Positions 1-5,597 of a stretch of DNA of 6,933 bases are shown piece by piece. The DNA is from Candidatus Woesearchaeota archaeon. GTDB lineage: Archaea > Nanobdellota > Nanobdellia > Woesearchaeales > ARS49. The stretch lies in the NCBI GenBank assembly GCA_023261345.1, contig JAHFPE010000039.1:1-6933 (forward strand), read 5' to 3'. Each line of letters opens with the position of its first letter. Within the stretch, counting starts at the first letter, position 1. The notes beneath the pieces were generated by a model that was given only the letters and a program-made list of their open reading frames with translations, searched no databases and was not told the origin of the DNA. The translations under genes were made by a program, and so were the position numbers.

Positions 1-2
1 TT

Positions 3-83
3 CACAAAGATTCACAAGTTCGCGATGTGTTAACCGCAGAACTTAGAACGACGAAGAATGAAAGAATACTTAATTTTAATTGA
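3..83 (+). CDS. 3' end of an unidentified protein (partial)
   Basis: This reading frame is open from the left edge and ends in TGA at 81-83. It encodes 26 visible residues, starting HKDSQVRDVLTAEL and ending ERILNFN. The other two + frames stop sooner (31-33 and 44-46), and the charged, helical-looking composition suits a real C-terminus. The stop codon lies at the base of the first downstream hairpin, and the gene converges with the PLP homologue. I do not recognise the family from so short a tail. Confidence 0.5.
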   Translation, partial: HKDSQVRDVLTAELRTTKNERILNFN

Positions 84-125
84 GAGGTTTGAATAACCCT
101 CGTTTTGTGTTGGATTCAAACCTCT
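83..125. terminator. Hairpin 1 between convergent genes (12-bp stem)
   Basis: AGAGGTTTGAAT (83-94) is perfectly complementary to ATTCAAACCTCT (114-125), with a 19-base loop. It directly follows the stop of the left-edge gene and is followed by the T-rich TCTTCTTT. A 3'-end or terminator role is inferred from its position between convergent genes. Confidence 0.5.
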
Positions 126-128
126 TCT

Positions 129-172
129 TTGAGGAGTTTGACTATTTCTGATAAGTTATTCAAACTCCTCAA
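129..172. terminator. Hairpin 2 between convergent genes (13-bp stem)
   Basis: TTGAGGAGTTTGA (129-141) is perfectly complementary to TCAAACTCCTCAA (160-172), with an 18-base loop. It lies 7 bases beyond the stop codon of the minus-strand PLP homologue and 3 bases from hairpin 1. Its arms resemble those of hairpin 1 (shared GTTTGAATAA block). It probably marks the 3' end of the minus-strand transcript or acts in both directions. Confidence 0.5.
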
Positions 173-179
173 TACTCTG

Positions 180-1355
180 TCAATCGCGGTATTTATCTAG
201 ACAATCATACACAACAGTTAACACAGTCTTGTCCCTTTTGTTCTCGAGCAAGCGAAGCGCAACACCAACACACGCAGCACTTGAGTTGCCAAATGAGTAA
301 CCAAGATCTCGCAAATCTTGTTGAACTACATCCCAAAACACCAGATTTCTCGCATTACGTCTCGCAATCTTAGAATCTATTAATTTTGCATGTAACGCAT
401 CAACACGACTATCATTAACTAACACTACATCATCAACCACACCATCAAGCGCACTATCTTGCGATGGAAGCGATACACCAAGGGGTACGTTTGTGCCATA
501 TAACGAGAACGCAGACATCAAAGGACTTGCTTGATTATTATCATAACTAGCAGTATCAATATCGAAAAGCGCTTTGTAGTCAGAAAGAGAACGTGCATGA
601 CAAAATCTATCAAAAAATAAACCAGAGGCAAGCGATTCAACACAGTGAACTTTCTCATCGTGCCACAACTCCTTAACCCGTTTTCCGGGACCAAGAACAC
701 TTGAACCATTCCCCATCGCAAAAACAGCAAGATCCACATCCTTAACAGGTTGAGATGTAAAACTCTCAACATATGCATCAATCATTCTTGCCATCAATGA
801 AGTAGTTACGGTAGCACGCTCATTACAACAATGATTTGGACTCGCAAAAAATTTCTCGCCATGATCGATCCTAGCGGGATTTGAAGAAATAAGTTCTGCA
901 AGTTTATTTCTCATACCAATAGCGTAATCTTCTGTTGGCGTTCGAATAACTGTTCCTTCTGAACCACCTAGTTCAATCATAGGACGATAACGTGCGAGAG
1001 GCATACCTTCTGGCATCACTACATGACATTCATAACCGAGTTCACTCGCTGCTCGAATAAAGTCTTCACCCCCGTTACCAGTAGTTGGTTCAACAAGAAT
1101 AGCAGTATTAGGATTAACAGGATGCCTTTTTTTATCAATAGAAACACCATTATTTTCTAATAACTCAATTAAATGAACAAAAACACCACGGTAATGACTA
1201 CCCGACTGCCTAGAAACGTCAATAACAAAAACCTTATTTCCACTCTCAGGAGAACAAACTCCTTCTAATGGATATACCTGAGGTTTCGAAACAATTTCTT
1301 TTTTTAGGTTACTATAAAGTTTTTCGCGATGTTCAAAAATGTTAGTCTTAGACAT
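180..1355 (-). CDS. Fold-type-II PLP enzyme homologue (cysteine synthase-like), catalytic lysine apparently missing
   Basis: This 391-residue protein has the layout of the tryptophan synthase beta/cysteine synthase superfamily. Visible motifs are TTGNGGEDF at about residues 91-99 (the usual S/T-x-G-N-T/G-G loop), GNGSSVLG at 215-222 (the Gly-rich phosphate-binding loop) and a C-terminal SSAA helix (358-361) before a final strand. Family members carry GSxK(D/x)R, whose lysine forms the Schiff base with PLP. Here the matching segment is QSGSHYRG at 50-57, as if the lysine codon had been lost between H54 and Y55. It may be a pseudoenzyme or a cofactor-binding protein, and its substrate cannot be told. 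The ATG at 1355 is preferred because GGGAG (1364-1368) sits 8 bases upstream; a GTG at 1364 would add three residues but overlaps that site. It is divergent from the TrmB-like regulator, 111 bp away, which may control it. Confidence 0.85.
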   Translation of the reverse strand: MSKTNIFEHREKLYSNLKKEIVSKPQVYPLEGVCSPESGNKVFVIDVSRQSGSHYRGVFVHLIELLENNGVSIDKKRHPVNPNTAILVEPTTGNGGEDFIRAASELGYECHVVMPEGMPLARYRPMIELGGSEGTVIRTPTEDYAIGMRNKLAELISSNPARIDHGEKFFASPNHCCNERATVTTSLMARMIDAYVESFTSQPVKDVDLAVFAMGNGSSVLGPGKRVKELWHDEKVHCVESLASGLFFDRFCHARSLSDYKALFDIDTASYDNNQASPLMSAFSLYGTNVPLGVSLPSQDSALDGVVDDVVLVNDSRVDALHAKLIDSKIARRNARNLVFWDVVQQDLRDLGYSFGNSSAACVGVALRLLENKRDKTVLTVVYDCLDKYRD

Positions 1356-1385
1356 ATTACTCACTCCCGAACTCTAATAATAGAA

Positions 1386-1426
1386 GTTAGCATATTAATT
1401 TTCGCTGATACCCTGGGGGGTTAGCA
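1386..1426. promoter_or_regulatory. Repeated GTTAGCA heptamer in the divergent promoter
   Basis: GTTAGCA occurs at 1386-1392 and 1420-1426, 34 bp apart (about three helical turns), each followed by an AT-rich stretch. The first copy abuts the proposed box of the PLP homologue. The second lies just upstream of the TTTAAA box of the TrmB-like gene. This geometry suits a regulator working on both genes, but the operator role is inferred. Confidence 0.35.
1392..1400 (-). promoter_or_regulatory. Possible TATA-like box for the PLP homologue
   Basis: On the minus strand this reads AATTAATAT. A start site about 27 bases downstream (near 1369) would give a short leader carrying the GGGAG site. A second AT-rich candidate, TATTATTA (1376-1383), lies closer and would suit a leaderless message, so the assignment is uncertain. 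Confidence 0.35.
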
Positions 1427-1436
1427 AATAATAATG

Positions 1437-1442
1437 TTTAAA
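1437..1442 (+). promoter_or_regulatory. TTTAAA box for the TrmB-like gene
   Basis: The box centre (1439.5) is 27.5 bases before the ATG at 1467, so transcription should begin at the start codon itself. This is the main reason for choosing 1467 over the upstream ATG at 1434, which would lie in the promoter. Confidence 0.6.
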
Positions 1443-1466
1443 AGGGAGCGACGCATAAGGAAATTC

Positions 1467-2225
1467 ATGGATATTACAAAACTCGAGATTTTCGGTCTCA
1501 CGGATGGAGAAAGTAAGACGTACATCACACTTCTCAAGCACGGACTGAGTAAAGTAGGAATACTTGTGAACGAAACAGGAATCGCTCGCTCAAAAATATA
1601 TGACGTACTCAACAGACTCATTCTTAAAGGGTTGGTGAGCACAGTAACTGAAGGAAGAATTCAAAAATATAATTCACTCCCTCCAACACGACTAAAAGAA
1701 GTAATAGAAAAACAAAAACAGGAGATAACAAGAAAAGAAACAGCCTTCCAACAACTACTTCCTGAGCTCAACAACATATCTTCACAACATGAACAATCGC
1801 AAGCAGAGATACTCAATGGACAAAGAGGAATTAAAACTTTTTTTGACATGTCACTCTATCAAAACAAAACGAAGGATGAAATACTTGTGCTAGGATACTC
1901 AAAAGAAGCTAGCACATATTTTCATGCATACTTCAGAGACTATCACAAAACAAGAACCAAACTCAAAATATCTGGCAAAGTCATTTATGATTACGAAACA
2001 TGGCACTTAAAAAAAAGAGAGAAGAGACCCTACTGTCAACAACGATACTTCCAAAAAGGAATACGAACGCCTGCATTTATCATGATGTGGGAAAATACAG
2101 TAGGAACAATTGTTTTTACACCTGAACAAAAAGTCTGCTTCATGCTACAAAACAAAACTGCGGCCAGAAGCTACAAAGCGTATTTCTATTTACTTTGGAA
2201 AGAAGCGAACAAAACCGGAATATGA
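1467..2225 (+). CDS. TrmB-family winged-helix transcriptional regulator
   Basis: This 252-residue protein opens with a TrmB-type winged helix at about residues 5-72: LEIFGLTDGESKTYITLL, then the recognition region TGIARSKIYDVLNRLILKGL and the wing ending in QKYNSLPP. A charged, probably coiled-coil helix follows (about 73-112), typical of dimerising TrmB proteins. The C-terminal part (about 113-252) resembles the effector or PLD-like region of short TrmB proteins. The long sugar-binding domain of sugar-responsive TrmB from Thermococcales is not evident, so the ligand is unknown. It should act in the cytoplasm as a DNA-binding dimer. The start at 1467 is supported by the TTTAAA box 27.5 bases upstream and by family alignment; an AAGGA also lies 5 bases upstream. 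Divergence from the PLP homologue suggests control of that gene, itself, or both. Confidence 0.88.
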   Translation: MDITKLEIFGLTDGESKTYITLLKHGLSKVGILVNETGIARSKIYDVLNRLILKGLVSTVTEGRIQKYNSLPPTRLKEVIEKQKQEITRKETAFQQLLPELNNISSQHEQSQAEILNGQRGIKTFFDMSLYQNKTKDEILVLGYSKEASTYFHAYFRDYHKTRTKLKISGKVIYDYETWHLKKREKRPYCQQRYFQKGIRTPAFIMMWENTVGTIVFTPEQKVCFMLQNKTAARSYKAYFYLLWKEANKTGI

Positions 2226-2372
2226 AGAATCCAATCTCTCGAAAGGAGGGGTATCCGCTAGCGCTGACGATTGGATTCTTGAATGTTGAGACCTTCCAAC
2301 AGCAATATCTCGTCCCTTCCACAACTCACCTCGGACGGGGATATTTTCAGTAAGTAAACTGTGCGTTTTTTT
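2225..2372 (+). ncRNA. Candidate structured RNA: four consecutive hairpins and a T7 tract
   Basis: Four stem-loops follow each other with 2-3 base spacers. A: 2225-2236 with 2269-2280, 12 perfect pairs, 32-base loop. B: TGTTG 2284-2288 with 2297-2301. C: 2304-2315 with 2333-2345, broken by one bulged G and one U-G pair. D: CAGT 2348-2351 with ACTG 2358-2361. TTTTTTT follows at 2366-2372. Loop A holds AAAGGAGG (2242-2249), a Shine-Dalgarno-like run, and loop C holds TCACCTC (2326-2332), like the 3' end of archaeal 16S rRNA. No start codon follows the former usefully, and no convincing ORF occupies the stretch. It begins on the last base of the TrmB-like stop codon, so it may be that gene's 3' UTR or a processed RNA. 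A minus-strand origin is possible: TTTAAA at 2370-2375 is centred 27.5 bases from 2345, the base of stem C. No known RNA family was recognised. Confidence 0.5.
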
Positions 2373-2389
2373 AAAAAGAAAAAAATAAT

Positions 2390-2432
2390 AATTCTGCAGT
2401 TCGGACAATTCCAGTGTCTTTCCTGCAGAATT
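2390..2432 (-). terminator. Hairpin terminator of the envelope operon, possibly bidirectional
   Basis: AATTCTGCAG (2390-2399) pairs perfectly with CTGCAGAATT (2423-2432). Inside is a smaller GACA/TGTC hairpin. On the minus strand it follows the lipoprotein stop codon closely and leads into a T-rich run (complement of 2373-2389). On the + strand it runs into T6 (2431-2436), so it may also stop transcription arriving from the TrmB side. Confidence 0.6.
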
Positions 2433-2434
2433 TT

Positions 2435-2674
2435 TTAGATAAATGCCGCATCCACTGCAGCCGTGTTTTGGTCTATTTCGCTAAAATCTGTTGTTGCCGC
2501 CTGACTTGGAGCAACATCTGAAGGCAGATCTAATCCTTGTGCATCAGAGGCGCTTGCAGTTGTTTGTGCTCCCTGTGCTTGCTGTGAGGGAGGAGTTGTT
2601 AGCTCTCTCTCTTGTGTGCATGCTGCAAGAACCACAAGACACGCAGCCATTACTGCAAGATATCGTGTTTTCAT
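2435..2674 (-). CDS. Small secreted lipoprotein
   Basis: This 79-residue protein has a Lys/Arg-bearing N-terminus, a hydrophobic stretch and a lipobox ending in LAAC (residues 16-19), then TQERE. The mature part would be about 60 residues, anchored outside the membrane through Cys19. It is rich in Ala, Thr, Gln, Ser and Asp, has no recognisable domain and is probably disordered. Its ATG overlaps the upstream stop by one base (TAATG). A strong AAGGAGGTG site lies in the last codons of the upstream gene, so the two are translationally coupled and probably made in proportion. A role with the coiled-coil partner at the cell surface is likely, but no specific function can be named. Confidence 0.8.
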   Translation of the reverse strand: MKTRYLAVMAACLVVLAACTQERELTTPPSQQAQGAQTTASASDAQGLDLPSDVAPSQAATTDFSEIDQNTAAVDAAFI

Positions 2675-3807
2675 TATGCACCTCCTTGCACTGTCACATT
2701 TGCTGATAGATTCACTTTTATTTTCGCATGCAATGCACGAATCTGTTCAATTGCTTCTTTTGCACTTGCCTCGCTTTGATGAAGCAATGTTGCTGCATTT
2801 GCATTATCTCCAGATTCCTTTGCACGTTGTGCCGCAGTTAGCGATTGCTTTGCATCAATTAGCTTTTTGTTTATTGCATCGATTTCCTGCTGGTACTGGA
2901 CTGTATCAACTCCTTTTGCTTTTGCGCGATCAAGCATACTCTGCAATTTATCTTGTGCCTGATTAAGTTTTTCAAACACTCCTTTAAAGTGCAAAAGTTG
3001 TTGGTGTAGAACCAAGGATTGCACTTCTTTTCTTATGTCAGACACCAGTTCTTTGACTTCCGTGTTAAGTGCTTTCACATCTGCTGCAGTTGATGTATTT
3101 GAAAGCAGAGATACCTTTCCTTTCAGTGCTGTAGCACGTACTTGTAATGCATCAATCTCTGCTATTTCCGCATTTATTCTTGTGCTGTCGTTTTGCTCAA
3201 GACTACTTTCTTCAAGTCTGGCTTGTGCCTCGATAAGCACTGTTGTTGCATGGTCGATTGTCGCGGTTAAGATTTTTTGCGCACCCTCAACACGTTCTGC
3301 AGAAGTGGTTGCTTTGAGTTTTTCTCTTGCATCTTTTGCCTGTTGCTTGAATGTTTCACGTTTTTCTTTTAGTTCCTCTTGAAGATCTTTTCTTTCTTGC
3401 TTATTTTTCTCAAGAAGTGATTTCCAGTTTTCACGTGTTGCGTTTCTCATTACATTCATTTCATCAGCGAATTTTTGATGCATTGCTGCGCGTTCGCTTT
3501 GTGCTACCTCCATCATTGACCTTCGCTCGTCACGAAGTGTCTCTCGTTCAATTCTCACTTCATTCTGTACTTCAGCTCGTACGTTCCTTCTTTCTTCGTG
3601 TGCTTCTTTTCGAATCTCGCGAATCTCTTTCACTAATTGGGCTCTACTATTGTTATTTTCTGTTGAACCACTGCCGTTACTTCCTACAGAAACTTCTGTG
3701 CTTGCAGTTACAGCTAGAGAGCCACTAACCGACTGTCCTAGCACGCTTACTGCGCTTAGCAGTAAAACGCACAATATCAGTCCTGCTTGCCATTTTTGCT
3801 TGTTCAT
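2674..3807 (-). CDS. Secreted charged coiled-coil protein
   Basis: This 377-residue protein starts with a signal peptide (KQKW, then GLILCVLLLSAVSVLG, cleavage near residue 24). A short Ser/Gly/Asn-rich linker follows (about 25-55), then about 110 residues of Arg/Glu/Lys-rich helix (57-168) that looks like a long coiled coil or single helix. Further helical segments, rich in Ala, Gln and Leu, run to about 365, and the tail is LSANVTVQGGA. The mature part has no cysteine. Several N-x-S/T sequons (for example NATR and NVTV) could be glycosylated outside the cell. The ATG at 3807 is chosen because GGAGGTG lies 5 bases upstream; a TTG at 3834 lacks such support and would put extra residues before the signal peptide. 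The protein is probably structural or a surface filament or spacer, coupled to the lipoprotein gene. Confidence 0.8.
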   Translation of the reverse strand: MNKQKWQAGLILCVLLLSAVSVLGQSVSGSLAVTASTEVSVGSNGSGSTENNNSRAQLVKEIREIRKEAHEERRNVRAEVQNEVRIERETLRDERRSMMEVAQSERAAMHQKFADEMNVMRNATRENWKSLLEKNKQERKDLQEELKEKRETFKQQAKDAREKLKATTSAERVEGAQKILTATIDHATTVLIEAQARLEESSLEQNDSTRINAEIAEIDALQVRATALKGKVSLLSNTSTAADVKALNTEVKELVSDIRKEVQSLVLHQQLLHFKGVFEKLNQAQDKLQSMLDRAKAKGVDTVQYQQEIDAINKKLIDAKQSLTAAQRAKESGDNANAATLLHQSEASAKEAIEQIRALHAKIKVNLSANVTVQGGA

Positions 3808-3809
3808 GA

Positions 3810-3929
3810 TTACACCTCCGCTATTTTTTGCCAACTTGTTTGTTCATGTTTGGTTACTTTTTTTGTTTCTTTCATTTCAGTTATTTCCTGCTTCACTTCA
3901 CACCTTTTCACTTCATCTTGCTTGCCCAT
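3810..3929 (-). CDS. Putative 39-residue leaderless ORF heading the envelope operon
   Basis: ATG at 3929 opens a 39-codon frame ending in TAA at 3812-3810, two bases before the ATG of the coiled-coil gene (TAATCATG). The product starts MGKQDEVKRCEVKQ and ends QKIAEV. It is very rich in Lys and Glu, has one cysteine and no signal peptide, so it is probably cytoplasmic. No Shine-Dalgarno site precedes it, but a TTTAAA box (3954-3959) is centred 27.5 bases upstream, so the ATG would be the first base of the transcript, as for other leading genes here. Its last codons carry the GGAGGTG that serves the next gene. It could be a real small protein, a leader peptide controlling the operon, or an untranslated purine-rich leader that is open by chance. 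Confidence 0.42.
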   Translation of the reverse strand: MGKQDEVKRCEVKQEITEMKETKKVTKHEQTSWQKIAEV

Positions 3930-3953
3930 GCTGGACTTCTATAGTTTACATTG

Positions 3954-3959
3954 TTTAAA
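3954..3959 (-). promoter_or_regulatory. TTTAAA box of the envelope operon
   Basis: On the minus strand the context is AATATATTTAAAC, preceded by the purine-rich GAAAAAAG as expected for a BRE. The centre (3956.5) predicts transcription from about 3929, the ATG of the small ORF. If that ORF is not translated, the coiled-coil gene has a leader of about 122 bases. Confidence 0.55.
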
Positions 3960-4100
3960 TATATTCTTTTTTCACGGAAGGAAAAATGCTTTATTTCGCC
4001 CTTTTATGATTTTAAATGGTTTAAATGACCTTTTTTCTTACTTTAAGATTTTTTTCTTGATTTTCCCTTTTACGAATTAACGACCAGAAAAAGACACACC

Positions 4101-4106
4101 TTTAAA
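4101..4106 (+). promoter_or_regulatory. TTTAAA box of the membrane regulator gene
   Basis: The box in ACCTTTAAATG is centred 27.5 bases before the ATG at 4131, predicting a leaderless transcript. Two more TTTAAATG copies lie at 4011-4018 and 4020-4027 and could be alternative boxes or binding sites. The rest of 3960-4100 is T-rich and shows no gene on the + strand. Confidence 0.6.
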
Positions 4107-4130
4107 TGATTCTAGTTTATCTAACAGTAC

Positions 4131-4823
4131 ATGAAAAGAATTTATGGAATTATGTTTCTCTTTATCTCTCTTAGCTCCCTCTTCGTTCCCTGTGCAACTG
4201 TCCAAGCGGCAGTCATTCATGGAGAAGTGTATAGCTTAGACCTTGAACTTGCGCAACACACCATAATCACAATAAATACAACTCCAAAACAACTCATGGT
4301 TGCGAGAAATGCGTCATATAGCTTCGTTGTTCAACCGGGAATTTACACCATCCTTGCAGAACATAGAACTCTTGGCAGCGCTACAACCTCAATCATCCTC
4401 ACGAATGATGGAGACTACACAAGAGACTTCATCTTATACCCTGACACTCAAGAGAGCATTCTTAACGAAACATACGCGGAGGTTCCAGATTCTGCACTTG
4501 ATACAAAAATCACTTCAACTACTGACCTGCTTAATGGAATACTGCGTTTTATCATTATCCTAGCAATACTTATTACTGGTGCAATATTATTTCGAACGTT
4601 TAGAAAAAAGACCCCCAAAAAGATAATCTCCCCTGAGGAAGACCATTCAGAGCATCTACTTGCGTTTCTTGCAAAAGAAGGTGGAAGAACAACCCAGCGA
4701 GAACTTCGTCATGTGATTGATCTATCCGAAGCAAAAATATCTCTACTACTCACAGAACTTGAACATGAAGGAAAAATAGAAAAGATAAAAAAAGGACGCG
4801 GAAATATTATCATCCAAAAATAA
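4131..4823 (+). CDS. Membrane-anchored winged-helix regulator with an external sensor-like domain
   Basis: This 230-residue protein has a signal peptide (residues 1-26, ending TVQA). An external, mostly beta domain follows (about 27-110), including VIHGEVYSLDLE and YSFVVQPGIYTILAE, which resembles carboxypeptidase-regulatory-like beta sandwiches. After a linker comes one membrane helix (about 135-155, ILRFIIILAILITGAILF), then a basic stop-transfer FRKKTPKK. A cytoplasmic winged helix ends the protein (about 172-230: HLLAFLAKEGGRTTQREL, then SEAKISLLLTELEHEGKI and a basic wing). This matches archaeal membrane-associated predicted regulators of the COG2512 type. It probably senses an outside signal and binds DNA next to the membrane. 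It is divergent from the secreted coiled-coil/lipoprotein operon across about 200 bp, making that operon its most likely target. The ATG is preceded by TTTAAA at the leaderless distance. Confidence 0.82.
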   Translation: MKRIYGIMFLFISLSSLFVPCATVQAAVIHGEVYSLDLELAQHTIITINTTPKQLMVARNASYSFVVQPGIYTILAEHRTLGSATTSIILTNDGDYTRDFILYPDTQESILNETYAEVPDSALDTKITSTTDLLNGILRFIIILAILITGAILFRTFRKKTPKKIISPEEDHSEHLLAFLAKEGGRTTQRELRHVIDLSEAKISLLLTELEHEGKIEKIKKGRGNIIIQK

Positions 4824-4850
4824 ATCCACTTATACAGATTGTCGACGTTA

Positions 4851-4876
4851 ATTCTGCAACAACATTCTGCAGCAAC
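4851..4876. repeat. Tandem 13-bp repeat between convergent genes
   Basis: ATTCTGCAACAAC (4851-4863) is followed at once by ATTCTGCAGCAAC (4864-4876), differing at one base. It lies in the 56-bp gap between the regulator stop and the NMD3-like stop. The ATTCTGCAG core also forms the stem of the terminator at 2390-2432. No function is evident. Confidence 0.55.
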
Positions 4877-4879
4877 AAA

Positions 4880-5368
4880 TCATTCAGATAGTTCAATCTC
4901 AACTGGCGCGCAATTCCGAACTGCATCAACTGGCCAGCGCTCCTTTCTGCCTGATAACAAATTCTGCGTTTGAACCTGATTGCCAACAGAAAGAACGCGC
5001 GCAGTTCCCGAGGGAGACTCAATAACATCCCCATCTTTGAACTTCAATGTTCGAAACAAAATCGTCACACGATACAATTCTTTGCTTGTTATGTGCGAAA
5101 CTGTCTGCAACCTGCGATTAGACTTAAATTCGCCAGAAAAACGCTCTTTTAGTTTTTTTCCAAGAGATTGCAAGTAATGCTGTTCAGTAAAGTACAAATC
5201 AAGTCCCCCGGGAACTTTATCCTCTTTACTAATGAGGGCTCTCCTATCCTTTTTTGTTTGATTTCTCACCCAATTGAGTAATTCCTCACTTGGATTACGA
5301 AGCTGAAGAACTCCCTCAAAGTATTCAGAATGACGCGCAACTGGCTCTTTTCTAATAAATGGAGACAT
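4880..5368 (-). CDS. NMD3-like ribosome-associated protein lacking the N-terminal zinc-binding region
   Basis: Several segments match archaeal NMD3 (COG1499): YFEGVLQLRN (about residues 16-25), GGLDLYFTEQHYLQSLGKKL (54-73), KSNRR then ELYRVTILFR (82-106) and GDVIESPSGTARVLSVG (113-129, an OB or KOW-like strand region). NMD3 binds the large ribosomal subunit; in eukaryotes it exports 60S subunits, while its archaeal role is less clear. Family members normally begin with a zinc region of paired CxxC motifs. Here those are absent: the 162 residues contain one cysteine, near the C-terminus. The ATG at 5368 is chosen because TTATAA (5392-5397) is centred 26.5 bases upstream, fitting a leaderless start. 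An ATG at 5407 would add 13 residues overlapping that box and still no zinc motif. An in-frame TGA further upstream rules out a longer continuous protein. Confidence 0.8.
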   Translation of the reverse strand: MSPFIRKEPVARHSEYFEGVLQLRNPSEELLNWVRNQTKKDRRALISKEDKVPGGLDLYFTEQHYLQSLGKKLKERFSGEFKSNRRLQTVSHITSKELYRVTILFRTLKFKDGDVIESPSGTARVLSVGNQVQTQNLLSGRKERWPVDAVRNCAPVEIELSE

Positions 5369-5391
5369 ATCTCCTGTTTCTCTATGGCAAC

Positions 5392-5397
5392 TTATAA
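5392..5397 (-). promoter_or_regulatory. TTATAA box of the NMD3-like gene
   Basis: TTATAA sits inside the palindrome CTTATAAG (5391-5398). Its centre, 5394.5, is 26.5 bases from the ATG at 5368, matching the spacing at other leaderless starts here. Confidence 0.5.
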
Positions 5398-5499
5398 GAC
5401 TTGACATTTGAGATACTGTGACTCTGTAGAAAACTCATATCTGCTCGCCGGCTCCAAAAATCATTTTCTTTGATACAACTGGCAACAAACTACCTCCAC

Positions 5500-5597
5500 G
5501 AAAAACTCTTACTAACTTCTCTTCACCACAATTATCAACGAACAACAATAAATGAAAAAATCTTACTACCTTCTCTATTCTACCACTAGCAACGAAC
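5500..5597. repeat. Diverged direct duplication, 54-bp period
   Basis: Copy 1 (5500-5543) and copy 2 (5554-5597) share TCTTACTA(a/c)CTTCTCT and end in CAACGAAC at the same 54-base offset. Between these blocks, small insertions and deletions separate them. Since 54 is 18 codons, the same frame reads KTLTNFS...LSTN in copy 1 and KNLTTFS...LATN in copy 2. Copy 2 forms the N-terminal part of the broken ORF that follows. Confidence 0.5.

Noticed and set aside
1434..1466. Upstream ATG giving the TrmB-like protein 11 extra residues
   Set aside because: The ATG touches the TTTAAA box and the added residues (FKRERRIRKF) precede the usual TrmB start; the ATG at 1467 fits both promoter spacing and family alignment.
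2616..3728. Several + strand frames of 100-125 codons opposite the coiled-coil gene
   Set aside because: They are antisense shadows of a biased, charged coding sequence, with no start signals of their own.
3808..3834. TTG start extending the coiled-coil protein by 9 residues
   Set aside because: The extension has no ribosome binding site, whereas GGAGGTG sits at the right distance from the ATG at 3807.
5369..5407. Longer NMD3-like start at 5407
   Set aside because: It overlaps the TTATAA box, has no ribosome binding site and adds no zinc motif.
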